From Trichoplax sp. H2 (lineage: Eukaryota; Placozoa; Uniplacotomia; Trichoplacea), in assembly GCA_003344405.1 (NCBI GenBank), contig NOWV01000027.1, forward strand, positions 186,001-250,000: 64,000 nucleotides of DNA. The letters run 5' to 3'. The position numbers were made by a program, and so were the translations under genes. Below the pieces are notes generated by a model. It was not told the DNA's origin. It saw nothing but the letters and a program-made list of their open reading frames with translations, and made no database searches. Shown here piece after piece: positions 51,577-64,000 of this stretch (position 1 is the first letter of the stretch; each line of letters begins with the position of its first letter).

Positions 51577-54100
51577 TTGCACAGGTGCACCGTGTACGCC
51601 TATCCATCTTGTATCCTAACTTGTATCAGTTGTATGAATGAAAGTATAGTAATTGCCACCACCGTCGTGATTGATAGATATTTTCAATCTCGATTGATCC
51701 ATCAGATCTCTTCAATAGTTTTTCATTGCAATGATAGCCATAAACAACTCAATACTTTAGTAAACTACTCACAGTACTCAGCCCATAAATGCACGGTCAA
51801 TTAGTCATGCTTGAGAGTCTCTTGATCTAATTAGCATCCACAGAGTGAAGCTCAATTAGTGAAATTAGGTTGCAGAGTGCATATATACAAGTGTATTGAA
51901 TGATAACATCGTTCTGTTTCATAGCCTATGGTATGATGGACTTTTTAGCATTACAGCCTTTGATCTAAGCACGATGAATCCAAAAGCGGATAACGCGTAC
52001 AATTACATTCCATGCTTCTGCACCACAGTAAAGCAGTGCATCGATGGTCACATTACACTGATGGATTGCTCAATTACAACAAGAATAATGATGATCATTT
52101 AGCAATCCATGGTACAGTACTGCAGTATGTAATACCGTCGAATGGAGATTAGAAAAAATAGAGCAATATGCTATATCTAAAAAGCAAGGCAAGCTGCTGC
52201 GAAGCTACTCCAGCGCCATCTGGTAGCTCAGGCGCGACTACTGATGCAAATTTAACATAAGCACAGAAATCACTTACTACAAAGTATAGCTGTTATTGCG
52301 TACGGGTACGACGGCTGCATAAACTGGTAGTGGATCTTTGGTAACCAAAGTCAGACACCGCGAACTACATCAGATCTGCCTGAAACAACAACTACAAGCG
52401 ATCATGACTCAACGCTAGGCGTCTACGTAAAACTACCGCATCCAAACTACCGAAATTTGTGATCGCCGAAAAGAATATATATTAAAAATTTTTTAAAATG
52501 CCTTTAATTATGGTTCAGAGTAACCATTACAGTGTACAGTACAGTACTGTATCGGACAGTTTTGAATTTTTTAGCTACAGTACTCAGTACTGTATGTACT
52601 GTACAGTACAGTAAAAACAGACGGGGGACTACGAAAAAAAGGTACAGTCATGGATAGACGGATTACCTTACACGGAAGTGTAAAATGGAATACGAGAAAA
52701 AAGGAAAAAATAGCTCTCAGTCAGTTCTAGTTATTTATTTCTAAGAAAGGTAGAAGTTAAAATAGTTCATGGACTATACTGCGTTCTGCTTGATCAACGT
52801 CTTCATAGTTTGATCGATACTATTTTCGTCCAAGAATTCGAAATGGTTATATTTGCCAGTTATGACGTTGTAGCACCCTCATGATTCAGCAATTTATCCT
52901 AGTGTTTGTTCCTTTCATGAAATTGTCAACTTAATTCATTGAGGATAATGATACATCGTGTTTATTCATTGATAACAATGCTTGTGTCGCACTTTTATAT
53001 TCGCTCTAAAAGATTGTTGTATATTGATGTAATCTAATCGAAGAACGGCATCCATGTTCAAAAAAAAAACACGGATATTATAGAGTATCATTGGATTCTT
53101 GAAGCTACTATCTGCTGTTTCATGTCTAATTTACATCAATATTTAATTTTTTTTACCAATTTCAAGTAGAAAATTTCTCGAATTGAAAAGGGCTGGTACC
53201 TTATATACTGTACTGTACATTTGTACAGTAGTAGAGTTCGATTGGAATCTCGGGATTCGATAAAAAGTACTTTGGCATATACTCTATACTGTGTTATCTA
53301 CTTTACATTACACTACTAATGACTTTCTGTATAGAATACGTGAATAACTAAGCTCAGTGAGCATGTTGCATCTCCAAGTACTTGGCAATTCGACGTTGGC
53401 ACTTGTTAGTTCTGTTGGAACACTAAATCATGCCATACATTTAAATCCTCTCCCTTCTCTCTCCGAGAGTCTTTCTCGTCTATCTCTCACTACATCTTGT
53501 GTGTTAACTCCTTGCTGGACTAGAGGAAATGTTACGCACTATACGGTACGACACGGTCAATTCAAATTTTAGTGGGTTAGTAAAGATAGTGGTGTCGAGA
53601 AATTATTATGTAAAAATGTTCCGTGTATTCGTTGACAGAAGATACACAATTAACAGTAAACAATAGCTCCACTACCGGATCATCAATTGCCCTATAGTAG
53701 TCATTCTGTTACTATAATAAATTATACAGTATTATATCATGTACACTTTAACGCTAACCCATCATCACTAACTGTGATTCAATTAATTATAAATTCACCG
53801 TGGGTACAGTATTTACTTTGCTCTATTTTAATTCTAATTAGTCATGTTTATTTATTTATTTATTCATTTTTGTATTTATTTTATTGTGTTGCCTCATCAT
53901 GCGTTACTGTAGCATTATTTAGAAGTCATTATCACCAGTATCTTAACAAGGAGAGTCGTCAGCAGTAAATAGTACGAGGAGCATACGGTTATATTGTAAC
54001 CGCAAATAAAACTATCAAAGTTTTTCCTTCAAGTACCGCCGCTTCGCTGCCGATATTTTCTGAATTCCCTGCAACTAAAAAAAATATGACGCTCATCATA
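51577..54100 (+). pseudogene. possible remains of a Ser/Thr-rich extracellular protein gene
   Basis: Several plus-strand fragments look more coding than the surroundings but cannot be joined into one frame: 51896-52102 (includes FDLSTMNPKADNAYNYIP), about 52175-52258 (EATPAPSGSSGATTDANLT then a stop), 53620-53697 (LTEDTQLTVNNSSTTGSSIA then a stop), 53687-53822 (HSVTIINYTVLYHVHFNANP followed by SSLTVIQL) and about 53970-54109 (TANKTIKVFPSSTAASLP). The Ser/Thr/Asn-rich composition and sequons suggest an extracellular or mucin-like protein. Phases at candidate splice sites do not agree, and stops interrupt likely exons, so this is either a decayed gene or chance. Confidence is low; the boundaries only enclose the fragments. 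Confidence 0.22.
52529..52614. repeat. GTACT/AGTAC array
   Basis: Two blocks (about 52529-52552 and 52576-52614) of mixed-orientation AGTAC and GTACT units are separated by an AT-rich spacer. The second block runs TACAGTACTCAGTACTGTA, then TGTACTGTACAGTACAG. It belongs to the same family as the arrays at 17.8 and 24.0 kb. Confidence 0.8.
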
Positions 54101-54342
54101 CGTCTATAAACGGAAGTTGCGGTCGTAATTTTGCTGTATGTGCTGTTACACCAATTCATGATAACAGTACCAAAAGAGCAAGTGAATCACTCATGTAATA
54201 CAGTACTTGCTTTAAAGGTACATCAGCGGCTATATTTAGTGATGTACATATAACTTGATCATCATAAGAATTAACCAAGTTTACACTATTTCGATCTCAT
54301 GTTTTTAATTTGGAGAAAAATTCAGCAGCGCGTTTCCACACT

Positions 54343-54607
54343 AAATTGCACATACAGTATTCTAGACATTTTACGCAAGTACAGTTGTCCTACGCTACAG
54401 TACAACTACTGCAGAGTACAGTGTTGACACTGTTACGACATTTACTGTGCTGTACTGTACAGTACTTAAGCTGGCCACCGTATTTGGCATTACCGTAAAG
54501 AGTGCCAGTGAAAATGCGTTTTGACGGTATCAGACTATAGTATTATGCACAATTTTAGACTACTGCACATGTACTGTAGTGTACAATGTACAGTAGAGTA
54601 CTGTACT
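54343..54607. repeat. degenerate GTACT/AGTAC array upstream of alpha-actinin
   Basis: Scattered AGTAC and GTACT units (ACAGTACAACTACTGCAGAG near 54398; GTGCTGTACTGTACAGTAC near 54448; GTACTGTAGTGTACAATGTA near 54571) end about 170 bp before the alpha-actinin ATG. This copy is more decayed than those at 17.8 and 24.0 kb. Confidence 0.75.
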
Positions 54608-54774
54608 TTTAGTAGTCCATGATACGGTACCCTGTACAATACCACTGTAAAGGAGGATGTGTGAAGCGCATGAAAAGCGACTCCAAGTGCTCTGGTCAGT
54701 GGATAGTACGATCGACCCGACAGCTAGCTGAGAAAATTGAAAATTTCCAACGTTTCTTCTTCCAGTGAATCAAA

Positions 54775-57700
54775 ATGTCTAACAAACCAAGAAAATCCAT
54801 TCCTGCTTCTGAACAAACTGTTGAGGATGGCGCAACTTTATTAGATCCTGCCTGGGAAAGGCAGCAACGCAAGGTAAGTTATACGATGGTCATGCTTGGA
54901 TAGAATAGCAAGTTTTTGTGTCCTCACAATCGCCAGATAGCTACCGTGTCTTTGTTATGTTGAAGCCGTGAGAAAGAGATTTATTGCTTTTTCTTGCTTT
55001 CTACTTTGGACTCCTAACAGTTCAATGTCGAAAGACATTGAACTGTTGATATCGATAAAATGATGGCATAAAAAAGTCCATCGTTATAAGATAAAGTAGA
55101 TGACGTAGTCATATTGTTCTTTCAAGTCGATATAATTGCTCAAAAAGTATTACATTTCAATATTTATTGGGTAGAAAACACTCCATAGTCTACAACTTGT
55201 AAATAGTCCAGTGTATGCTATTGTCGAGAATGATTGTGATGGCATAATAATCTTAATTATTTGAAAAGTGAATTCATAGCTTAAGCCGATAGCTTTTCCA
55301 ATACTAACCACGGTACAAGCCCGTTTTGATCGATTTTCCTCCAAAATACATGCTAGCAAGAGATGATGACTACTGCTATACAGTATACAGTAGTGTACGC
55401 GCATTCCCTAATCCCCCGACTGTATACGTGCATTTTTACTTGCTTTGATTGAGCCGATGAAATAACCAATCGATATAATTGTGCTTGAAGCTGAAGAGTA
55501 GTTGGAAAGCATAGTCTTCAAATGATTACTGGAGAAAATGCCGTTGAAGGCGCTACGCATCTGTGTAAAATGTACTAAGCTGTATATGTTACGAGTTACG
55601 GCTTAGGGTTATACACCGTTCCAAATGCAAATGGGAGTACATTATCTTGTCTCGAACTGGACCATTTGAAAATGGGATCGTGATCGTACGATGCTGTATT
55701 ATTGCTGTAGTGCAGAGTATTACACTGTAATTTCAATTCACTCCATTTTTTATACTAAGTTGATATTTGAAATAGCAACCGTGCTTCCATGCATGATACA
55801 TAATAGAATCTCCAATCATCATTCTTATGCTACTGAATGATTCGCATAGTAAGATGGCACTGATTTACTACATAATGATACCCTAGTGTTAAATATTTGC
55901 ATGTATGTATTCATTTTATTGAAATTGTGGAATTAGGTCATTAAATTGAAACTTGTAAGTACATTTTTCGCAGCTGGAGCAATCGATTGTAAGTACACGT
56001 ACAGCAGTACCAGAAATGTTGACAGGATTGGGTATACTTAGACTTAACATTGCTTGTAAAGGCAACAGATTGTGTAATGTCTGCACAACTAAAATGAGAA
56101 TGATGAAATTCGCACTTTTCAGTCACGTCTCATTACTAGCCTATCATAAAACATAAGAGACGCGTGATTTTACCTTGATGATGAACGATAACATCAGAGC
56201 TATTTACTGTTAATCTGATACTACACTTACCAATCGTTGCGATTGAATACATTGTCCATGTATGATTCGGTCACTATATTTTATCAAGTTTTCATATTTG
56301 TAAACTATACGATATATTAATTTATACAAAATTTTCAAGCATCAACGCCTAATGTGCAGCTATACAGAAATACCTTAACTCAAGTAGTAAATTGAATCAG
56401 CTTAATTTTCTATTAAATCTGTTATGATGATACTGTGTATTACATTGCATTGATGTGCAATTTCTGCCTGGGATAATACAATTTAAAACGTAGTGCACAA
56501 TTTTCCTTAATTCATCAGCAATTCCGAACTTTTTTTATTCGCATAAAATGTTATTTTTCACTAACTACACGCCCTCCATTACAGGAAGCCTAGTTGATAC
56601 ACGTAAAGTATTTACTAAGCCAAGTGAGTCCACAATAATCATATTCAAAACTTATGAATTTCTTTATTAATTTCTAGACCTTCACAGCTTGGTGTAACTC
56701 GCATCTCCGTAAAGTTGATATCACTATCAATGAGATTGAACAGGATTTACGAGATGGCTTGGCGCTAATTAAATTGTTGGAAGTGATTGCAAGCGAGAAA
56801 TTGCCTAAACCAGAGAAAGGCAAAATGCGTTTTCACAAAATTGCTAATGTAAACAAAGCGCTAAATTTTGTTATAAGCAAAGGAGTAAAATTGGTATCCA
56901 TTGGTGCTGAAGGTCAGTTTATATTAATTTAATAACTTAAATTGCTGTTGCAACAATAGTATGCGCGTATATTATGATTATAGAAATGGTAGAATCCGGA
57001 ATATTATCATACAATTCGAAATCTTAGGTTACTACTTATGAAAACTCTTAGATTCCCTAAAAATACTATTTAGTGATTAAACTGTACCGTATGCGTATTT
57101 TTATGCAGAAAGTATCGAAAAATCGCTTTTTATAGTAGTAGATATCAAACTTTGATAGATGCTATGTGCATTAATAGACGCTTCAGGGGAACAGTTTCCA
57201 TCCTAGTAATAAGTAGGCACTATATCATCATAACTGCTCGCTTTTCCATTACAGTACTGAATTACACGTAGTGACAGTGTGACACTAGGTGCTTAGCTGA
57301 AATACCAGGTTTCAATATTCATACTGTAGGGATAAACTCTTAGTGAAAGATCTTGTATTCCGTCATTATATACTTTTGAGGTTTATTTTTTAAAGTTGGA
57401 TGTCGATAAGCATTATCTGAACTATATTACTTTACAAAGACATTTGAAGCACTTCCTGCTGTATATACGCTTCTGCAACACTAACCTAGATTATTTTGAT
57501 GGTTCACTTGATTAATCATCATGATTAGTTCCTTTATTATACTCGTAAAATTTTATCAAGTTGAGAGATGTACTGTACACTCAACTTTCATAGCAACAAC
57601 ATTAAAGGAGATATTAACGCATTATATAAAATTAAAATAGAAACTTACAAAAAACTACTATCGATAGATGACGATAATTTGAATGCCTTGGATAATGCTA

Positions 57701-60700
57701 ATATTAAACTTATTAGCTTGTCTTATTGTTTAGAAATTGTGGATGGCAATCGAAAAATGACCTTAGGCATGATTTGGACAATCATTTTACGTTTCGCTAT
57801 CATGGACATTGCTGTTGAACGTTAGTAACTGTTTAAATTTTTAACTGATAGTTCAAATATTGTTTACTACAGCACCAACTTATGACTAACATAGTGTACC
57901 AGATGCACTTCAGGTGCAAGAATATTATTCAATCTCGTCTACTGAATAGAAGTGCTCTATTGATACATTTATAGAGAGTATTTCTTGATTTTGTTTATAG
58001 AAACCTCAGCTAAAGAAGGGTTACTATTATGGTGCCAAAAGAAAACCCAGCCCTACAGGAATGTTAACATTCGCGATTTCCATGCTAGGTATGTAACTTA
58101 CGGTTATGAATATACCTAATAGCAATTGTATCCTTCCTTATAACGTTTGACTTCTTATAAAATGATATCAATTTTTATATGAAACGTAATCATTTGCATA
58201 TGTCTTCTTTTGTGATTTATCTGCATTTTCGGTCAAGTTGGCAGAACGGTCTAGGATTTTGTGCTCTAATACATAGACACAGACCCGAATTACTCGATTA
58301 TCATTCACTTGATCCTGTAAGTAGGCGTACACATATTATGTAATTATTTTATTATTTTTTTACCCTATCGTAGTATAATTAATTTCTATTTGTACATACA
58401 TCTGTACCTCCATGTATGTACGTACTGTCCATGAGTATTTATGTACAGTATACAATACATAGATAAATCAACCTTACAAGATACCTCTGCATCATTGCAT
58501 TCGTATCGGATTTTATAGAATATTATGTATTACTACTCATTTATTTACTAGTCGACCATCGTGTACTTACTCATTTACTATTGTACTATTATTAACTTAT
58601 TAATTGAAACTATTAATTACCTTAATGCTTTGGACGTACAAGTCTTTATGATCAATTTCTCACGACAGTAATGAAATAATCGCATGATATTACACGACCT
58701 ACTTTGCCGCGTGTATTTATAACAACGGTACTCAATGTGCTACACTAAATAAGAAAGCTGACAAAGTCTTAAAATCTAGCTAAATTAATACGGAATAAAA
58801 GTATGAATCTTAGTTTCCTCCTTTTACTAGGAAAATGCAATTGAAAATTTAAACTTGGCTTTTGATGTTGCTGATAAAGCTCTTGACATTCCTCCGATGT
58901 TAGACGCTGAAGGTAATGTTTTGCACAATCCTCTGTCAATAAAGAAAGTATGCCTACTGTAACCCATCAATAGTTTTTATTCATTATTATTAATTAGTGC
59001 CATTATTATATCGTTTACAAATTACAATTATAATACTTGCTTTATTATCTCGTACACAAACTTGCAAAGTTAATATAACTAATACAATCATTATAGTATG
59101 TCTTTAGCAGATTGATCTGTTGTAATGTACCCTTGAATATCATAAAGCTAGGGAAACACTGGAAAACGACATGATAAAATATTGTGCATTATGAAACTTT
59201 TTGCGATTACAGCTGTAGTGGGTTGACGGCATGTTTCATCAAGCACATCATTTTACCCTCAGTTCGTATAGATGTAAAATACTTAGACTGTACAATACTA
59301 CTATTTCATAATATCGAATGTTTCGCTATATCAATAGCATTATTCGTGTTATATATTATTCCCACCCTTTCATCCGCACGATTAAAACGCGAGTTTGATG
59401 GTGCTTTTGAATTGTAGATGTAATATTGCAGTGAGTCATTTTGAGAAATTTTATTAGTCTCCCAAAACATACTCAGGAGACTAATGGAACTAAAAATTTA
59501 AAATAAAGTATGCAGCATTAAGTATCACTAGTGGAGCTTCTACTAGTTTCTGTAACGAAGGATGTAATACAGTATTAATTATTTTAATTCTGCAGACAAT
59601 ATTATGCTAAATAGTTGATATGCTTGTACATCGTGCATAGCAATGATTTCAATTGTACATAATTTTTGCATAGTAATTAGGATTATAACAGATGATTAAA
59701 AACAATGGTTTAAGAATCCAATGTAAAATGATTAATCTTTTTTCACTTATACAGATATATCAACGAAACCTGATGAACGGGCTGTTATGACTTACGTATC
59801 GTCATATTATCACGCCTTTGCCAGCTCTAGCAAGGTTAATAATGATACTTTACAGTTAATTATATTCTCAGTTTTCGAGTTACTAATAGCCATGTTATCG
59901 CTGTGTTATCTCATTGGCTTTCATATACTCTATAGGCTGAAATGGCATCTAAACGTATTGGCAATGTATTAGATGTTACGATGAAGAATGAACAAATGAT
60001 GGAAGAATATGAATTTCTTTCTTCCGATGTAAAAGCAGTATAGCTAAAAAGATTCATCTAGATAGTATCATATCTAATTATTGTCGGTCCAGAAGAAAAT
60101 TAGTAAAGGGGTTATCCCCTTAATACTATTTTTAATTGCAAAGGATACCGGGCAAAGATTTTTTAATGCCCCTCCAAACCGAATATCTATTTAAATTACT
60201 AAATTAGACGCGTATTTCCTGGCCATTCCTTAAAAGAGTGACTGGAAGCATACATAATTATATAATCAATACTTGATTACAAATGAACTTTAACACTATC
60301 ATGGCGAAGCTAACTTTTAACAAACTCTTATCGTAGTTGCTTGAATGGATAGCTGAAAAGATACCATGGTTATCAAGTAGACCAGAAGATGATAGCATCG
60401 AATCGGTTCAAGTAAGATTTTAGTTTTATAACTCAAATAATCTAAAATCTTTACCATTGGGCTTCAATGAATCTAACAATGTCATTAATAACGTAATCAG
60501 CAAGCACTAGAAGAATTTCGCACGTATCGATCAAGCGAGAAACCGCCAAAGGCCTCCGATAAGACGCGTCTCGGTATAATATTCAGTGCTCTGCAGACCA
60601 GACTTCGCATTGCTAACAGACCTGCATATGCTCCAGGAGATGGAAAAGTCATCACGGTACTGTAGTTTCATTTTACGGTTACCATGATTAATTGTGTATA

Positions 60701-63700
60701 GTTAAGTTAGCGCCGATAATTCATACATACATTCTAATAGGATATCAACGATGCCTGGGAAAATTTAGAGCGCGTTGAACGAGAATTTGAAGAATGGATC
60801 TACCCTGAATTTAGAAGGTCAGCAATATTATACTCGACTATTTACTAGAAGATATCCTTATCGGATTCACTTTAATTTAGATTGAAACGCTTGAGCTACC
60901 TCCTACAAAGATTTGAAAGAAAAAGCTCAAACTTAGAAAACTGGATAGAAGGGACGAAACCCTTCGTAGAGTATGGTGCCATTGATAGTTTAAAACTGGC
61001 TGAAGTATCGGTAGGACTAAATATCAACAAAGTTGCTGGATAGAATTATTTGTGTTATTTTGAAAGTCAAATCGGTATCTTTAGATAAACATAATATCTT
61101 CACAAATCTACTAAGTGTATATAGGATACGTATTTCTACTAGCAGCCTCTGTTACAGTTTAAATGCTTGCTATTTTAATAATGAAGCGTAGTATTATAAT
61201 TAATAGCTTTATGTGAGTTACAACTTCAGTGTAATATCGTAAATACTTTATGACTACGGGGTATGGGTAGTAACCGTTAGAATTGCAAACATATTGTAGG
61301 CATAATTCACGATTTTATCTAATACTTTCTGGTTTTACTTGCTGTAGGCCTTGAAAAAGAAATTCGATGCCTTCATGTTGGATTTTAATGCCCATATTGA
61401 TTCATTGGCTGTTATTGAAGGAATTGTTGAAGAAATAAAGTACTATCAATTTATAAAAGCTATTTTACTGCTTTGTTTCGTTCCATTTTAATCGATGTTA
61501 AACCGATAAAAATCATTGTTTGCTTATTAGCGTCATTTTTCTTGTAATATATAGTAATTTGGGATTTACTGAATCTGAAAGAGTTAATGACAGATTTTCG
61601 GTATAGTTCTTCATTAACTAACGTGGCATTTATATTTCTAAAAGTAACCAGTATGTAATAAATGCGTTTACTATAGAATCTACAGCAAGAATGGCAGTAC
61701 TTAGGCGATACCGCGAACAACTTTGGTGCAGAGATTGAGGTTCAATTTGCGACAGACATTCCTATTGATAATAGATGCATCTACGGCATTATGATAAATT
61801 TATGACTTTTGATGTTCTGTTTGCTCGCTATATTGATTTTATGTCTAATTATAGAATTGCCTTCAACGGCAACAAAGAGTCGATGAACTCAAACTTGAAT
61901 TTACCAAATTGGCCGCGGTATTTTTTAAAAGTTAATCACTGATTTTATTAAAGGCATTTAGAGTCACTAATTCTCTATTGCCTCCTATTTTATAATTTTA
62001 TTAGCCTGTCAACAAATGGTTAGATGGTGCTATAGAAGATCTAGAAGATATTTATGATGTAAACTCTTTAAAGGAACTCGAGGTGATAACTGGATAATGA
62101 GATTACCTAAAATGAAGACAAGATTCGTCTGCTTTCATAACAGTTTTTCGCTCATGTACGATTATAGGAATTAGAGGCTAGCTATAATGAACTAAACGAA
62201 GAATTTGCAAAGACGGAACCAGATAGAAATAGGATTACGGAAATATGTGAGAACCTAAAAGATTTTGGAGCAGCAGACAATGAGTATACTACCATAAGTG
62301 CTGAGGTAAGATAAACAACCATTGATGCTAGTTCTTTTATATGCGTAGTATCATTAGAACATCTTATTTGAATTGCAGGATATTGACCGAAAATGGGATG
62401 AAATTTCTGATTTGCTTCCACAAAAATCTGAATTACTGGCAGAATTTCGTAATAAGCAAATGTGTATCTTTAACATCGGATAATTTTATACCTAATAAAA
62501 CAATAAATTGATACAACGATAATATCTAACATTGAAGGCCAATACTATGTACGAAAATTATTAGCAATGCCTTAACGTTAATCTAACAGCTGATGAAGAA
62601 CTACGCAAAGCTTTCGCTGAAAAAGCAAATGAAATTGGCCCATGGATCGAAGAAAAAAACCAATACGTGGGTTATTATGTTCGTTCAATGGAAGGCACAT
62701 TGGAAGTAAGACAATTATACTCTATTTTACGCCATAGTTATATATTATAATTCCAACAATTCATCTACGATGTTATCACTAGATTAAACTATTGATGTTT
62801 ATATTATTAGGATCAGCTGGATAATTTACTTGGAATGGAACAAGAAATTAAAGCTTTTGGCCATAATATTAATGAAATCTTCGATATTAGTAAGGTAACT
62901 GCTTAGTATGTGAATCTATCGATCTATGTCGACTGTTTGTAAAAGCACATGAGTAATATAGCCATTTTGCTATGGAATTAAAATTTTTATAGAAAATACA
63001 CGATGCCATGATTTTTGAGAATCCTTATTCGAAATATACCATCGAGGTAATATATAATCATTATAAATTATCACATTACAAATACAAGCAATAACAACAA
63101 ATTTTGATTACAGTCTATTCGCTCAATGTGGGATGAATTAATAAACAGCGTTCATAGCAGTATCCAAGTAGTCGATAATGAGGTAAAACGATCTTGATTT
63201 CGGTATTACACACTTAAAATGGAAATTTTAACCTAAATTTAACTTTTTGCGAGTTAGAAATTAGCGCGAGACTCAAAGGGAATTACGAATGAACAATTGC
63301 AAGAATTTAAACAAGCCTTCAATCATTTTGATAAGGTTAGAGAATAAAATGCAACTAAAGTTTCAAAATGAGGTTTTAAGACAAAAATTTTATTCTTCTA
63401 GGATAAATCAGGCGTCTTGGAAATTAAGGAATTCAGACAATGCTTAGTTAGTGTTGGTCTTATCCCCGATATTGAGGTTTGCACAAGCAATTACCCTAAC
63501 GATTGATTGCGTTGTTCTAAAATTTTAATTTTATGTTATTATACAGACGAATGATGAAGAATTCGAGCATGTTTTATCAGTCGTAGATCCTGATGGATCT
63601 GGCACTATCACTATCCAGGAATATATCGATTACATGATACAGGAAATCTCGGAACAAGATACTGCCGACCAAATAGTCGAGTCTTTCCGAACGCTAGCTA

Positions 63701-64000
63701 ATGATAAGGTTAGCTTCTATCAATTATGAATGTCTAAATAATGTGCTTGTCAGTTTGCAATATAAATAGCTAGTAGATGGTATGCTACAGCTATCTGGTA
63801 TACCCCATATTTAGATTGTTTCGTTTATCTGTTGAGATAAATTGTATATAAGTGTACTTAAAGAAACGTATCTGTTTTCTCATTCCAATTCCTAAACAAT
63901 TACCAGCCATATATTACTGAAGAAGAACTCAGGCACGAACTCGCTCCAGATTATGCCGAATTCTGTATTAAGCGCATGATGCAATATGATCAACCTGGAG
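54775..64000 (+). CDS. ACTN: alpha-actinin, 27 exons visible, C-terminus beyond the window
   Basis: Antiparallel dimer that crosslinks F-actin. Exons: 54775-54873, 56678-56912, 57734-57820, 58001-58088, 58238-58316, 58831-58912, 59755-59834, 59936-60028, 60337-60411, 60501-60656, 60741-60817, 60881-61010, 61348-61439, 61555-61600, 61677-61739, 61855-61917, 62005-62082, 62168-62305, 62379-62463, 62590-62705, 62811-62894, 62993-63046, 63114-63182, 63258-63335, 63402-63476, 63547-63708, 63907-64000; about 859 of perhaps 890 aa. CH1 starts at [14 protein letters not shown]2 contains [10 protein letters not shown] and [32 protein letters not shown] links to four spectrin repeats (about 275-740). 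Two EF-hands follow with loops [12 protein letters not shown] (748-759) and [12 protein letters not shown] (788-799), both canonical, then the EF3-4 region from [20 protein letters not shown]. This suggests a calcium-regulated non-muscle type. The exon 3 donor (C|GTTAGT) is the least typical. Confidence 0.97.
55016..55047. repeat. perfect 14-bp hairpin with GAAA loop in alpha-actinin intron 1
   Basis: AACAGTTCAATGTC and its exact reverse complement flank GAAA, a GNRA-type tetraloop that would be very stable as RNA. It lies in the 1.8-kb first intron, about 140 bp after the donor. The stem is shorter than a microRNA precursor. It could be an intronic RNA structure or the core of a small inverted-repeat element. 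Confidence 0.75.
59453..59485. repeat. 10-bp inverted repeat in alpha-actinin intron 6
   Basis: ATTAGTCTCC and its exact reverse complement are separated by 13 bases. It lies within the longer intron between exons 6 and 7. No function is visible. Confidence 0.6.

Larger units (their letters stand above)
50352..54774. other. intergenic region with repeats and coding-like fragments
   Basis: This 4.4 kb gap between FCF1 and alpha-actinin holds no intact gene that I can assemble. It contains inverted repeats (50962-50990, 51472-51493), GTACT-type arrays (52529-52614, 54343-54607) and several plus-strand coding-like pieces between 51.6 and 54.2 kb, listed separately. Confidence 0.55.

Noticed and set aside
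57568-57733. Upstream part of the open frame that runs into alpha-actinin exon 3
   Set aside because: The exon 3 acceptor at 57732-57733 gives the conserved protein. The upstream codons have no counterpart in alpha-actinin and are intronic.

Overview
This window is animal nuclear DNA, AT-rich, with compact genes split into many short exons. Small phase-consistent GT-AG introns, mostly about 60-500 bp, interrupt every large gene. Gene content (BIRC6, alpha-actinin, mitochondrial seryl-tRNA synthetase, WDR74, FCF1, a mitoregulin-like microprotein) points to a metazoan. The intron-dense, AT-rich style with slowly evolving proteins fits an early-branching animal such as a placozoan, but the species is inferred from style and not proven. 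I found no bacterial, phage or CRISPR features. Exon models were built by hand from splice signals, reading phase and remembered family motifs. In each of the seven large gene models all exon phases agree; in the six complete ones the coding length is a multiple of three with a stop, and alpha-actinin runs off the right edge.

Layout, left to right. (1) 84-507 (-): first coding exon of an unrecognised, very basic, probably secreted protein that runs off the left edge. (2) 541-8988: about 8.4 kb with no gene I can support. (3) 8989-12402 (+): CXorf65-like gene, five exons. (4) 13603-17463 (-): SARS2, 18 exons, tail-to-tail with gene 3. (5) 18134-20660 (+): uncharacterised basic/coiled-coil protein, nine exons, head-to-head with SARS2. 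(6) 20891-23419 (-): WDR74, 12 exons, tail-to-tail with gene 5. (7) 24742-43943 (+): BIRC6/BRUCE, 46 exons and about 4,075 aa, head-to-head with WDR74. (8) 46592-46774 (-): single-exon, 60-aa mitoregulin-like protein. (9) 47748-50351 (+): FCF1, nine exons, the first coding exon being only the ATG; head-to-head with gene 8. (10) 50352-54774: intergenic, with repeats and possible coding relics. (11) 54775-64000 (+): alpha-actinin, 27 exons, cut by the right edge just before its C-terminus.

The genes are housekeeping genes without a shared pathway. WDR74 and FCF1 are both ribosome-assembly factors, SARS2 and the mitoregulin-like protein are mitochondrial, BIRC6 is a ubiquitin-conjugating apoptosis inhibitor and alpha-actinin crosslinks actin. 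The most distinctive non-coding signal is a self-complementary pentanucleotide array (GTACT/AGTAC) lying in two divergent promoter gaps and upstream of alpha-actinin. I see no clearly new multi-gene system. The best leads are the mitoregulin-like microprotein, the arrays, and the two unrecognised genes.
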